Shown in pieces: positions 18,117 to 27,504 of a stretch of DNA of 64,000 bases (within the stretch, counting starts at the first letter, position 1; each line of letters starts with the position of its first letter). Where the stretch lies: the NCBI GenBank assembly GCA_031291675.1, contig JARLIO010000034.1, positions 62,001-126,000 of the forward strand, in the 5' to 3' direction. A program made the position numbers and the translations under genes. The notes below the pieces were generated by a model. The model was not told the origin of the DNA. It made no database searches and saw nothing but the letters and a program-made list of their open reading frames with translations. The DNA is from Azospirillaceae bacterium (GTDB lineage: Bacteria; Pseudomonadota; Alphaproteobacteria; Azospirillales; Azospirillaceae).

Positions 18117-19756
18117 ACACCCTGGCGGTCGACGGCGGCACCCGCCCTGATGCGCCGGCCCCCGGCACGGTGATGATGGGGCCACTGGGCGAGGTTGTCC
18201 TGAAAGCGGAGGCCATCACCAAGGTCTATCCCGGAACCACCGCCCTCAAGGAGGTGTCGTTCAACGTCTACAAAGGCAAGGTCAATGTCCTGGTCGGCGA
18301 AAATGGCGCCGGGAAATCGACCTTGATGAAAATCATCGCCGGGGTCGAACACCCGACATCGGGGCGCATCCTGCTCGACGGTAAAGCGGTGGTCTTGTCC
18401 GATACCCTGGCCGCCGCGGCCAACGGCATCGGCATCGTGTTTCAGGAACTGAACCTGTTTCCCAACCTCAATGTCGCCGAGAACATCCACGTCGCCCGCG
18501 AACTGACCCGCCACCACGTCGCGATCCGGCACCGCGAGCAGGAACAGGCCGCCCGTGTCCTGATGCAGCGGCTGGAGCAGGACATCGACCCCCGGGCCCT
18601 GGTCGGTGATTTGCGGATCGGTCAACAGCAGATTGTCGAGATTGCCAAATCGCTGTCGCGCAACGCGCGGGTTCTGATCATGGACGAACCGACCTCCGCT
18701 CTCAGCGCGACCGAGGTCGAGGTCCTGTTCCGCATCATCGCGGAACTGAAGGCCAAGGATGTTTCGATCGTTTACATCTCGCACCGGCTGGAGGAACTGA
18801 CCCGCATCGGCGACATGATCACCGTCCTGCGCGATGGCCGGCTGGTCGGCGAACGCCGGATCGCCGATATCGATATTCCCTGGATCATCAACAGCATGGT
18901 CGGCGCCCGCGGCAAGAGTTTTGCGGCACCTGCGGCGCACGCGCCAGGGCCGGTCGTGTTCCAGGCCGAGGACATCACGCGGGCGCGCGAAGGCGGCGGT
19001 TTCCTGGTCGATCACGTCAATCTTCAGGTCCGTGCCGGCGAGATCGTCGGCATCTACGGCCTGATGGGCGCCGGTCGCTCCGAGTTCTTTGATTGCCTGA
19101 TGGGGCGGCTGGCCGGCTGCCAGGGCGTGGTCAGAATCAACGGCAAGCCGGCAGCGATCGCCCGGATCGACGAACGCATCCGCGCCGGGCTGGCCCTGGT
19201 CCCGGAGGACCGCCAGCGCGACGGCCTGGTTCCGATCCTGTCCGTGACCCGGAACATGACGCTGGCCAGCCTCTGGAAATATCTGAAATACGGCGTCCAT
19301 ATCTGCCGCGACCGCGAAATCCAGGCGGTGCGCGACCGGGTCAACCAGTTGCGCATCAAGGTCGCCAACATCGACAACGAGGTCAATTCGCTGAGTGGCG
19401 GCAATCAGCAGAAGGTTGTGATCGGCCGTGCCCTGCTGACCGACCCCAAGGTGCTGCTGCTCGACGAGCCGACCCGGGGCATCGATATCGGGGCCAAGGG
19501 CGAGGTGTTCCAGACGATGCGCAACCTGGCCGATGCCGGCCTGGCCGTCATCTTCGCGACCTCGGATCTCGACGAGATCATGGCGATGTCCGACCGCATG
19601 ATCGTGATGTCACTGGGCCGGATCACCGGGGAATTCGCGCGCGGCAGCGTCACCCGTGAGGTTCTGGTTTCGGCGTCGGCGATCGGCCATGGCACGAGCG
19701 GCAAACAGCCGGTGACCCGCGGGGGTGGCACGGCGAAGGAGAATGGCGGATGGTAA
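18113..19756 (+). CDS. Sugar ABC transporter, ATP-binding protein (RbsA type)
   Basis: 547 residues with two fused nucleotide-binding domains. Domain 1 (about 25-260) has Walker A GENGAGKST and Walker B ILIMDEPTSAL. Domain 2 (about 280-520) has the degenerate P-loop GLMGAGRSE, the signature LSGGNQQKVVIGRAL and Walker B VLLLDEPTRGIDIGAKGE, as is usual for the family. A Gly-rich tail ends the protein. The start overlaps DUF2291 and the end overlaps the permease gene by seven bases, so translation is coupled. Confidence 0.92.
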   Translation: MNTLAVDGGTRPDAPAPGTVMMGPLGEVVLKAEAITKVYPGTTALKEVSFNVYKGKVNVLVGENGAGKSTLMKIIAGVEHPTSGRILLDGKAVVLSDTLAAAANGIGIVFQELNLFPNLNVAENIHVARELTRHHVAIRHREQEQAARVLMQRLEQDIDPRALVGDLRIGQQQIVEIAKSLSRNARVLIMDEPTSALSATEVEVLFRIIAELKAKDVSIVYISHRLEELTRIGDMITVLRDGRLVGERRIADIDIPWIINSMVGARGKSFAAPAAHAPGPVVFQAEDITRAREGGGFLVDHVNLQVRAGEIVGIYGLMGAGRSEFFDCLMGRLAGCQGVVRINGKPAAIARIDERIRAGLALVPEDRQRDGLVPILSVTRNMTLASLWKYLKYGVHICRDREIQAVRDRVNQLRIKVANIDNEVNSLSGGNQQKVVIGRALLTDPKVLLLDEPTRGIDIGAKGEVFQTMRNLADAGLAVIFATSDLDEIMAMSDRMIVMSLGRITGEFARGSVTREVLVSASAIGHGTSGKQPVTRGGGTAKENGGW

Positions 19757-20805
19757 TGCAGGCCCGCGGTGTCATGCCGAAACGCGGCGGCAATGTCTCG
19801 ATCAAGATGCTGCTGCTGAATCTCAGGACCTTCATTGCCCTGCTCGCCGTCGTTGTGTTCTTCAGCGCCACGGTTCCGGGGTTCCTGAGCGAAGCCAACC
19901 TGATCATTATGTCCAAGCATGTCGCGCTCAATGCCTTCCTGGCGATCGGCATGACCTTCGTGATCATCACCGGGGGTATCGACCTGTCGGTCGGTTCAAT
20001 CGTCGGCCTGTCGGGCATGGTTGCCGGCGCCCTGATCCTCAATGGCCTCGATCTCGGCCCGGTGGGTTACACGATCTATTTCAGTGTCCCGGAGATCATT
20101 GCGATCACGATCGTCCTGGGTGCGATCCTGGGGATCTTCAATGGCCTGTTGATCACCCGGCTGAAGGTGGCACCGTTCATCGCGACGCTGGGCACGCTCT
20201 ATATCGCCCGGGGCGCCGCGATGCTGTCGTCGGACGGCGGCACCTTCCCCAACCTGATCGGCAAAGCCGAGCTCGGCAATACCGGGTTCCCGACGCTGGG
20301 AACAGCGACGGTGCTGGGGCTGCCGCTGTCGATCTGGATCCTGATCGTCGTCGGCCTGGGTGCCGCCTATCTGGCGGCCAAGACCCCGCTGGGCCGTCAG
20401 ATCTATGCGGTGGGCGGCAACGAGCGGGCCGCCGCGCTGTCGGGGGTCCGCGTCGATCGCATCAAGCTGTTCGTCTACATGTTTTCCGGCCTGTGCGCCG
20501 CGATTGTCGGCCTGATCATCGCCTCGCAACTGGTCGCCGCGCATCCGGCCACCGGCGAAACATTTGAGCTCAACGCCATCGCGGCCGCGGTTCTGGGCGG
20601 GACCTCGATGTCGGGCGGCCGGGGCACGATCGGCGGCACCGTGGTCGGCGCCTTCGTTATCGGCGTCCTGTCCGATGGCCTGGTCATGATGGGTGTCAGC
20701 TCGTTCTGGCAAATGGTCATCAAGGGGGTGGTGATCATCGCCGCCGTCGTCGTCGACCAGTTCCAGCGCGAACTGCAACGTCGGGCCGCCTTGCAGCAAC
20801 AGTGA
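19750..20805 (+). CDS. Sugar ABC transporter, permease (RbsC type)
   Basis: 351-residue inner-membrane permease with about nine hydrophobic segments. Family marks: FVIITGGIDLSVGSIVGLSG near 75-94, the cytoplasmic coupling segment LGRQIYAVGGNERAAALSGV near 215-235 and the C-terminal LNAIAAAVLGGTSMSGGRGT. It works with the RbsA-like ATPase and RbsB-like receptor. The ATG at 19750 overlaps the ATPase gene; a second ATG two codons on is equally possible. Confidence 0.92.
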   Translation: MVMQARGVMPKRGGNVSIKMLLLNLRTFIALLAVVVFFSATVPGFLSEANLIIMSKHVALNAFLAIGMTFVIITGGIDLSVGSIVGLSGMVAGALILNGLDLGPVGYTIYFSVPEIIAITIVLGAILGIFNGLLITRLKVAPFIATLGTLYIARGAAMLSSDGGTFPNLIGKAELGNTGFPTLGTATVLGLPLSIWILIVVGLGAAYLAAKTPLGRQIYAVGGNERAAALSGVRVDRIKLFVYMFSGLCAAIVGLIIASQLVAAHPATGETFELNAIAAAVLGGTSMSGGRGTIGGTVVGAFVIGVLSDGLVMMGVSSFWQMVIKGVVIIAAVVVDQFQRELQRRAALQQQ

Positions 20806-20829
20806 ACCGCACCATCGCGCGATGATCCC

Positions 20830-20847
20830 GGGCGGGATGACCCGCCC
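20830..20847 (+). other. Intercistronic hairpin
   Basis: GGGCGGG and CCCGCCC form a perfect 7-bp stem around ATGA between the permease and isomerase-like genes. Without a T-run it may slow or process the operon transcript rather than end it. Confidence 0.35.
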
Positions 20848-20874
20848 TCCTCAAGAATTCGAACAGGTGGCACC

Positions 20875-22338
20875 ATGAACATCATGCACAAGCGCCCAAC
20901 CTTCGGCGTGATCATCGGCACCCGGAACTTCTTCAACGATCGCCTGGCCCTCAGCGCGCGCAGCCAGATCCTGGCCCAATTCACGGCGTTGAATTATGAC
21001 GTCCGGATCCTTCCGGTCGATGCCACCAAGAGCGGCGCGGTTGAAACCCGGGAGGACGCCCGACGCTATGCCCGCTATTTCGGCGAACACCGCGATGCCA
21101 TCGACGGCATCGTCGTCGTCCTGCCGAATTTCGGTGATGAGCTGGGCATCGTCCAAACCCTGGAGATGGCCAATCTGCGGGTTCCCGTGCTGGTTCAGGC
21201 CTGCAATGACGACAATGACAAGGTCAGCGTCACGGAACGGCGTGATGCCTTTTGCGGCAAATTCTCGGTATGCAACAATCTCTACCAGTATGGCATTCCG
21301 TTCACCGACACCACCAGCCACACCAGCGACCTCGACAGCGACGAATTCCGCGCCGACCTGCGGCGCTTCGCCGGCATTTGCCGGACCGTCAAGGGGCTGA
21401 AGACCGCCCGTATCGGTGCCATCGGCGCCCGGACCGCGCCGTTCCAGACCGTCCGCTGCAGCGAAAAGCTGTTGCAGGCTTCGGGGATTACCGTCATCAC
21501 CGTCGACCTCTCGGAAATCCTGGCCGCGGCGCAAAGGCTCGATGCCGATGCCGCCGACGTCAAAACCAAGCTGGCCGCGATCGAGGGCTATGGCGTGATC
21601 GCCAGCCATATCAAACGCGACAACGTGATCAAGCAGGCCCGGCTGTCGGTCGCGATCGACCACTGGATGGCCGCCAACGAATGCGACGCCAGTTGCATCC
21701 AATGCTGGACCAGCGTCCAGGACAATTACGGCTGCGCCACCTGCCTGTCGATGAGCATGATGGGTCAGGCCCTGATGCCGAGCGCCTGCGAGGTCGACAT
21801 CGCCGGTGCGGTGTCGATGTATGCCCTGTTGCTGGCATCGGGCCATCCGCCCGCCCTGCTCGACTGGAACAACAACTTCGCCCGCGACGCCGACAAGTGC
21901 GTGTGCACCCATTGCGGCAATTTCCCCAAGGACTTCCTCGGCGTCATCCCCCAGATTTCGGAACTCGACGTCCTGGGCGAAACCATCGGGCGCGAGAAAT
22001 GTTTCGGCGCGGTCAAGGGCAAGGTCGCCGCCGGCCCGATGTCGTTCCTGCGCGTGTCAACCGATGACCGCAACGGCACGATCCGCAGCTATTTCGGCGA
22101 GGGCGCCTTCACCGACGACCCTTACGGCATGGATGGCGGCATCGCGGTGACCCAGGTTGCCGATCTGCGCGGGCTGCTGCGGCATATCTGCCGGTACGGT
22201 TTTGAACACCACGTCGCCATGGTTCGCGGCCATTATGCTGATGTTGTTGAGGAAGCCTTGAGCACGTATCTTTCCTGGACGATCTATCGCCACCCGTCCC
22301 CGGCGATAGGCCTACCGGGATCCTTGACCCGGGCGTGA
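20875..22338 (+). CDS. L-fucose/L-arabinose isomerase-like protein
   Basis: 487-residue cytoplasmic protein with the L-fucose isomerase fold: an N-terminal substrate-domain pattern (TFGVIIGTRNFFNDRLAL), a central Rossmann-like part and a C-terminal region containing Glu306 (ACEVDIAG), Asp330 (LLDWNNNF) and His346 (CVCTHCGNF), positions suited to binding the metal of a ketol isomerase. Cys residues are unusually frequent at 275-345. It follows the transporter genes in the same operon, so it probably isomerises the imported sugar or a derivative. Substrate unknown; the family is not close enough to FucI or AraA for a gene name. Confidence 0.8.
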   Translation: MNIMHKRPTFGVIIGTRNFFNDRLALSARSQILAQFTALNYDVRILPVDATKSGAVETREDARRYARYFGEHRDAIDGIVVVLPNFGDELGIVQTLEMANLRVPVLVQACNDDNDKVSVTERRDAFCGKFSVCNNLYQYGIPFTDTTSHTSDLDSDEFRADLRRFAGICRTVKGLKTARIGAIGARTAPFQTVRCSEKLLQASGITVITVDLSEILAAAQRLDADAADVKTKLAAIEGYGVIASHIKRDNVIKQARLSVAIDHWMAANECDASCIQCWTSVQDNYGCATCLSMSMMGQALMPSACEVDIAGAVSMYALLLASGHPPALLDWNNNFARDADKCVCTHCGNFPKDFLGVIPQISELDVLGETIGREKCFGAVKGKVAAGPMSFLRVSTDDRNGTIRSYFGEGAFTDDPYGMDGGIAVTQVADLRGLLRHICRYGFEHHVAMVRGHYADVVEEALSTYLSWTIYRHPSPAIGLPGSLTRA

Positions 22339-22448
22339 CGGGAAACACGGGCAGCGTCGGAGCGGATTGCAGCCGGATGGAAACAGAATGCGAGCGGGCC
22401 CCTGTCGCCGTTGGAGCGAGCCCGCCAGGCAAAAACCAGGACCGCATC

Positions 22449-23219
22449 ATGTTCGCCGAGCAGCGTCGACAGCGGATTGTCGAGATGTTGCGCGAAGAGG
22501 GCAGTGTCAGGGTCCGGGCGCTCAGCCAGGCTTTCGCCGTCTCCGGTCCAACGATCCGCCAGGATCTGGAAATCCTGGAAGCGGAAGGCCTGATCACGCG
22601 CCAGCACGGGGGCGCGTTCCTGAAGACCGTGCCCCAGCAAGTCGAGCAGATGACCCTCGCCCATGGCGAGAACATGGACCGCAAGATGGCGATCGGTCGC
22701 AAAGCCGCCGCGTTCATCAACAATGGTGATTCGATCATCCTCGATTCGGGATCGACGACCACCGCCATCGCCCATCATATCAGAACCAGGAAGGATCTGA
22801 CCGTCATCACCAACGCCTTGAATATTGCCCTGATTCTTGGCGCCGAACCCTCCTTCACCATTCATTTGACCGGTGGCGTGTTCAAACCGCCGACCCTGTC
22901 CTTGACCGGCGACGTCGCCGCCGAATATTTCGGCAAGATCTTTGTGCCGAAACTGTTCCTGGCGACCGGCGCGGTGTCGTTCGAGGCGGGCCTGACCTTT
23001 CCGGGATTTGCCGATATGAAAGTCAAAAAGGCGATGATGAAATCGGCCTCCGAGATCTTCCTCGTCGCGGATTCGAGCAAGATCGGCAAGATCTCGTTCG
23101 TCCATCTCGGCGGGCTGGAGGCGATCCACCACATCATCATCGACAACGGCGTATCCGATGCCGACCGTGAACGGTTTCGCGCGGCCGGGGTCGACGTCAT
23201 CATCGCCGATCCGGTCTGA
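22449..23219 (+). CDS. DeoR-family transcriptional regulator
   Basis: 256 residues from ATG 22449 (MFAEQRRQRIVEML), preceded by AGGA eight bases upstream. The N-terminal winged helix (RQRIVEMLREEGSVRVRALSQAFAV and SGPTIRQDLEILEAEGLITR) is typical; the following HGGAFL is the family hinge. The sugar-phosphate-sensing domain has ILDSGSTTTAIAHHI and the C-terminal VADSSKIGKISFVHLGGLE. It ends the sugar transporter operon and is the likely repressor of it, releasing DNA when a phosphorylated sugar binds. An in-frame ATG upstream overlaps the isomerase stop but lacks homology. Confidence 0.9.
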   Translation: MFAEQRRQRIVEMLREEGSVRVRALSQAFAVSGPTIRQDLEILEAEGLITRQHGGAFLKTVPQQVEQMTLAHGENMDRKMAIGRKAAAFINNGDSIILDSGSTTTAIAHHIRTRKDLTVITNALNIALILGAEPSFTIHLTGGVFKPPTLSLTGDVAAEYFGKIFVPKLFLATGAVSFEAGLTFPGFADMKVKKAMMKSASEIFLVADSSKIGKISFVHLGGLEAIHHIIIDNGVSDADRERFRAAGVDVIIADPV

Positions 23220-23285
23220 CCCGACGCCGGCCCGACGAGGCCAAGGCTCTTGTCGGAATAACACCCGCCACGAGGAACAATCACC

Positions 23286-23924
23286 GTGCAAAATTTCGCC
23301 ACGCTGGCCCTGTTTGCCGCCGCATGTTTCGCCCTGGCCGTGACCCCGGGCCCCGACATGCTGCTGATCGCCTCGCGCAGCATCAGCCAGGGCCGCCAGG
23401 CCGGCATGGCGACGCTGGCCGGGATCTTCCTCGGCATCTATTGCCACGCCTCGGCGGTGGCGCTGGGGCTGTCGCAATTGTTTCTCGCCGTGCCGGTGGC
23501 TTATGACGCCGTCCGCTGGGCCGGCGCGATCTATCTGCTGTGGCTGGCCTGGAAGACCTTGCGATCGGATGGCGATGCCTGGGCGCCCGGCGGGGCCACG
23601 GCGTCGCCCTCGTTGTGGCGCGTGTTCCGCCAGGGCGTGACCACCAATCTGCTGAACCCCAAGGTGGCGCTGTTCGTCCTGGCGCTGTTCCCGCAATTCG
23701 TGCAGCCGGAAGCCGGACCGATTGCGGTGCAGATCCTGATCCTGGCGACCTTGTTCAACCTTGTCGGACTTCTGGTCAACGGCATCGTGATTCTGACCGC
23801 CAGCCGCATCGGCCGCAGCCTGTCGCGCAACCCGCGCCTGGCCCGGCTGCAACGCTACCTGTTGAGCACGGTGTTTGCCGGGCTCGCCGGCCGCCTCGCG
23901 CTGGCCCGGTTGCCGTTATCGTAA
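23286..23924 (+). CDS. LysE/RhtB-family exporter
   Basis: 212-residue membrane protein with six hydrophobic segments. The N-terminal FALAVTPGPDMLLIASRSIS and the segment VTTNLLNPKVALFVLALFPQ (about 118-137) are hallmarks of amino-acid exporters of the LysE/RhtB group. Start is GTG at 23286 behind a GAGGAA site. Its substrate is unknown; it stands alone after the DeoR gene and ends 72 bases before the NTPase pair. Confidence 0.88.
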   Translation: MQNFATLALFAAACFALAVTPGPDMLLIASRSISQGRQAGMATLAGIFLGIYCHASAVALGLSQLFLAVPVAYDAVRWAGAIYLLWLAWKTLRSDGDAWAPGGATASPSLWRVFRQGVTTNLLNPKVALFVLALFPQFVQPEAGPIAVQILILATLFNLVGLLVNGIVILTASRIGRSLSRNPRLARLQRYLLSTVFAGLAGRLALARLPLS

Positions 23925-23927
23925 TAT

Positions 23928-23969
23928 GAATTTATTCACTTGCGCATTTATCCGTTTTTGAATAAATTT
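23928..23969 (+). promoter_or_regulatory. AT-rich inverted repeat in front of the NTPase pair
   Basis: AATTTATTCA (23929-23938) and TGAATAAATT (23959-23968) are perfect 10-bp inverted copies with 20 bases between them, in a strikingly AT-rich 45-bp patch. The position immediately before the ribosome site of the NTPase operon suggests an operator or promoter. Confidence 0.5.
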
Positions 23970-23995
23970 TGAGGAGGGATAAACGGAGATTCATT

Positions 23996-25144
23996 GTGGA
24001 CCCTCCCCCGCATTCCCGACCCCAGGAACGTCAAGACCTGAAGACCCTCCTCCTGAGCGGGAGCAGTGTGTTGATGTTGGCCCCGCGCCGCATCGGCAAG
24101 ACATGGCTGCTGAAGCGTATCGCCGAGGACATGGCTGCCGCGGGCTGGAACTGCATCCAGCTCGACGTCGAAGGTATGCGAACCGAGGACGAGTTCCTGC
24201 GCGCCCTCTGCCGGGAGATCGAGAAGCAGCAGGACATGGTTCCGCGGCTGCTCGCTCATCTGAGCCAGCGTTTCCGCCAGTTGACAGAGGATTTCGGCAA
24301 GGAAGGCCTGACCGCCGCGATCGGCCGCGTGCCTTCCCGGGAGTTTCTGGAAACCCTGATCGCCTCGCTTGATGGCGAGGGCCGCGATACCCTGATTCTC
24401 ATCGACGAAATCGCGTTGTTCGTCCTCAACCTGGCCCGCCAGGACGCGGAGGCGACGCGGACGATGCTCTATCTGCTCCGCGGCCTGATGCAGCGCTACG
24501 CCAAAGTGCGCTGGTTTCTCACCGGATCGATCGGACTCGATGTCGTGGCGCGCCGCCACAATATGCTCGGCGCGATGCTCGGCTACGACGTCTTTCCGCT
24601 TGAACCCTTCTCCGCCGCAGCGGCCCGGTCCTTCATCGACGACCTGCAACGGGGCGAACTGGCCGCGCGGCCGTTCGACCTGGAGCCGGACGCCTTCGAA
24701 CATTTCACCGTCGAGCTTGGCTGGCTGTCACCCTATTATATCCGCCAGACGATGCGCGTCCTCCAGCCGACCGCCGCAACCAGCGATACCGGCCGGCCCC
24801 GCGCCTCGATCGCCGACATCGAGCGTGCCTTTGCCAAATTGCTGACCCCGCCCCAGCGCCTGCATTTCGTCGCATGGGAGGAGCACATTGCAAAGAATTT
24901 CGAAAAGGTCGATTCTGAACAGCTTTGGGCCATCCTCGATGTTCTCAGCGAGGCTCCCGATGGCGAGATCACGGCAACTTTACAGGCCCGTCTCGCCAAC
25001 GATCACAAAGACCTTGATGCCCGACAGATTCGCGAGCAGTTAACCATTCTGGCGAATGACGGTTATATTCATCAGGTTGATAATCGCTGGCGATTTTTGT
25101 CAGGCCTTCTGAGACGCTTCTGGCAGCAGTACAATCACAAATGA
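23996..25144 (+). CDS. P-loop NTPase with C-terminal winged helix (first of a pair)
   Basis: 382 residues from GTG 23996, eight bases behind GGAG; a TTG at 23969 is an alternative. Walker A is LAPRRIGKTWLLKR (29-42), Walker B is TLILIDEIALF (about 131-141), and FLTGSIGL with the segment GYDVFPLEPFS matches the archaeal-type (COG1672) AAA/STAND ATPases. The last 100 residues look like a winged helix (ITATLQARLANDHKDLDARQ, ILANDGYIHQ). Its stop overlaps the next gene's ATG (ATGA). Function unknown; such ATPases act as regulators or in conflict systems. Confidence 0.8.
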   Translation: MDPPPHSRPQERQDLKTLLLSGSSVLMLAPRRIGKTWLLKRIAEDMAAAGWNCIQLDVEGMRTEDEFLRALCREIEKQQDMVPRLLAHLSQRFRQLTEDFGKEGLTAAIGRVPSREFLETLIASLDGEGRDTLILIDEIALFVLNLARQDAEATRTMLYLLRGLMQRYAKVRWFLTGSIGLDVVARRHNMLGAMLGYDVFPLEPFSAAAARSFIDDLQRGELAARPFDLEPDAFEHFTVELGWLSPYYIRQTMRVLQPTAATSDTGRPRASIADIERAFAKLLTPPQRLHFVAWEEHIAKNFEKVDSEQLWAILDVLSEAPDGEITATLQARLANDHKDLDARQIREQLTILANDGYIHQVDNRWRFLSGLLRRFWQQYNHK

Positions 25145-27432
25145 CGATGTTACCCGGGATCAATCTGTACACGCAAGACAATCTCAGCGACGAGAATTTC
25201 GTCGGGAATTTCGTCGCGCGACGCGCGTTGCTGGACATTTTGTTGAATGGTCTTCGGGCCTTGGTGCGCGACGGCGAGGTCCAGCATTCCATCCTGATCG
25301 GCGCACGGGGCATGGGGAAGTCGTCCCTGCTGCGCCGCCTCGCCATCGCGGTGAAGGCGGACGAGCAACTCCAGACGCATTTCCTTCCCTTGCGCTTCCG
25401 CGAGGAGCAATACAACGTCATTTCGCTCGACAGCTTCTGGCGCAATTGTGGCGAGGCCCTTGCCGACTGGTGTGACGGCGCCGGCCTCGGTGAGACGGCC
25501 GCCGCCCTCGACCGCGCCATTGACTCCGCGACGTGGCGCGATCCAGAGGGCGCGGGCGCAGAATTTCATGCCGCCTGCGCCCGCCTGGGCCGGCGGCCGC
25601 TGCTTCTGCTGGACAATCTCGACCTCGTTCTCGACGGCTTGAAAGAAAATGACGGCTGGAAGCTTCGGCGTGCCCTGCAGGCGCCGGATGGACCGGTGGT
25701 CATCGGCGCGGCAACGCGGCTGCTGCAGCAGGCCGGCGATCGCGAGGCGCCGTTCTACGAATTCTTCCATCCAGTCATGCTGGAACCCCTGACCGAGGTC
25801 GAGCTGACGCAGTGCCTGACTGCGCTGGCCGCGATGCGCGGCGCGGCCGGTGCGCCGGTCCGGGCGATCCTGGCCCGCGAACCGGAGCGGCTGGCCACGC
25901 TCTATACCCTGACCGGCGGGAACCCGCGGATCCTCGCCTTGATCTACCAACTGCTCGAGCGCGTCGAGAGCGAAACGGTCTTCGCCGATCTTGGGATTCT
26001 GCTCGATCAGGTGACCCCCTTCTATAAGGCCCGTATCGAGGAATACCAGACAGCCCAGCAACGCGCCGTGATCGACGCGATCGCGCTCAACTGGGACCCG
26101 ATCACTTCCAATGCCCTCGCGACGGCCACCGGGATTGAGATCACGACCATTTCATCACAGCTTAACCGGCTGAAAAAGGATGGCCTGGTCGAGGAGGTGT
26201 CGACCTCCGGCACCCGGTCGGGCTATCAGCTCGCCGAGCGCTTCCTCAACATCTGGTACCTGATGCGCCACGGTACGCGCCGAACCAAATTGCGGCTGCG
26301 CTGGCTGACGATTGTGCTCAGCAAGCTTTTTACGCCCGACGAACTGGGACGCCTCGCGGCCGAGGCTCGCGACGAGAACCGGGCTTGTCAATGGCACCCC
26401 GACGATCGCATCGCGGTGATCGAAGCCTTCGCCGAGGTCGCCGCAGAGCCGCGGTCTCTCGGAGACCGCGCGCTCACCCGGATTGCCGATCCTGGGCTGC
26501 CTTCGTTCGACGTGACGGGAACCGCGGCGACGACACACCAACAAATTCCCACTTCAGAACAGATGGCGGCACGGACGCTCGCGCTTGAAGCCATCCGTCT
26601 CCGAAAGGCGGGCAATCACAATGATGCGCTCGTCATTTGCGACCAACTGATCGAGCGCTTCGGCTCGTCGACGGAACTCACGATCCAGGAAGCGGTCGCG
26701 CTCGCTCTACTGAACAAAGCCGCTGTACTGGACTCCCTTGGAAGAAGCGAGGAGGCTCTCGCCAGTTACGACGCGGTGGTGGCACGGTTCGGCGTGTTAC
26801 AGGCGTCGAACCTGCGGAAATATATCGAGGCTGCGATCGTCGGTCAGGGGAACACCCTCTATGATCAGCTCGAACAACCCGACGCCGCCGCGAAAGTCTA
26901 TCGACGCGGGCTCGAAATGGGGCTCGACGCAACGGTCTTGAATACCAACCTCGCCTGGGCGCTGCTTGCCACCGATCGGATCGATGAGGCACGGGCCCTA
27001 GAGGCGGAGCTCTCAGAGCTTGATGCGGAGGGGCTGTCGCTGCTGCGCGCCGGTCTTGCCGTCGCGCGCGATAATCTCGGCGATGCGTTCGACCATCTTG
27101 GCAACGCGCTCGAAACCGGGCTCGACCCCGACACCTCGAAATTCTTCGATGATCTGCTGCGGCTGTTGCGGATCGCTACGGCGCACGGCCATGGCGAGCG
27201 GCTTCTCGCGTGGTGGCAGGCCAGCCCCCCCTATGCCGACCGATACTTGCCCGTCCTTGGCGCGTTTAACGCTTACCTGCGCGGAGAACGGTTCCTGCTC
27301 GATCTCGCGCCGGAGATCCGACGCCCGGCCCAGTTGCTCCTGGAGAGGCTATCGCCGCGGCGAAGGCGAGCCGAAAGCAGCACCCCTGCTTCGAAGCGGC
27401 GAGGACGTCCCCGCAAGCGACCGAACGCCTGA
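25141..27432 (+). CDS. STAND-like NTPase with C-terminal repeat region (second of a pair)
   Basis: 763 residues. The N-terminal P-loop module has Walker A LIGARGMGKSSLL (52-64), Walker B LLLLDNLDLVL (about 153-163) and a sensor-like TGGNPRILALIY (about 258-270). A winged helix follows (about 320-350, SNALATATGIEITTISSQLN, then a RLKKDGLVEE wing). Residues about 480-690 are helical repeats, TPR-like (LEAIRLRKAGNHNDALVICD, RSEEALASYDAVVARFG), and the end is a Lys/Arg-rich tail. The plan NTPase-wHTH-TPR recalls STAND regulators. It is translationally coupled to the first NTPase gene. The stop TGA belongs to a repeat sequence shared with other loci. Confidence 0.8.
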   Translation: MTMLPGINLYTQDNLSDENFVGNFVARRALLDILLNGLRALVRDGEVQHSILIGARGMGKSSLLRRLAIAVKADEQLQTHFLPLRFREEQYNVISLDSFWRNCGEALADWCDGAGLGETAAALDRAIDSATWRDPEGAGAEFHAACARLGRRPLLLLDNLDLVLDGLKENDGWKLRRALQAPDGPVVIGAATRLLQQAGDREAPFYEFFHPVMLEPLTEVELTQCLTALAAMRGAAGAPVRAILAREPERLATLYTLTGGNPRILALIYQLLERVESETVFADLGILLDQVTPFYKARIEEYQTAQQRAVIDAIALNWDPITSNALATATGIEITTISSQLNRLKKDGLVEEVSTSGTRSGYQLAERFLNIWYLMRHGTRRTKLRLRWLTIVLSKLFTPDELGRLAAEARDENRACQWHPDDRIAVIEAFAEVAAEPRSLGDRALTRIADPGLPSFDVTGTAATTHQQIPTSEQMAARTLALEAIRLRKAGNHNDALVICDQLIERFGSSTELTIQEAVALALLNKAAVLDSLGRSEEALASYDAVVARFGVLQASNLRKYIEAAIVGQGNTLYDQLEQPDAAAKVYRRGLEMGLDATVLNTNLAWALLATDRIDEARALEAELSELDAEGLSLLRAGLAVARDNLGDAFDHLGNALETGLDPDTSKFFDDLLRLLRIATAHGHGERLLAWWQASPPYADRYLPVLGAFNAYLRGERFLLDLAPEIRRPAQLLLERLSPRRRRAESSTPASKRRGRPRKRPNA

Positions 27433-27448
27433 TACCAATCCGCGATGA
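27430..27448 (+). repeat. Interspersed palindromic repeat, left-end fragment (copy 2)
   Basis: TGATACCAATCCGCGATGA differs at one base from the left end of copy 1 (6654-6672). Its first three bases are the stop codon of the second NTPase gene. The rest of the element is not present here. Confidence 0.6.
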
Positions 27449-27504
27449 AACCAACCCTTCCCGGGCTCTTGAAGCGCGGGCGCGCAGGCCCCCACCGACT
27501 GGCC

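Noticed and set aside
17690-19300. Open frame of 536 codons opposite the sugar ATPase gene
   Set aside because: Antisense to an ABC protein with all Walker and signature motifs.
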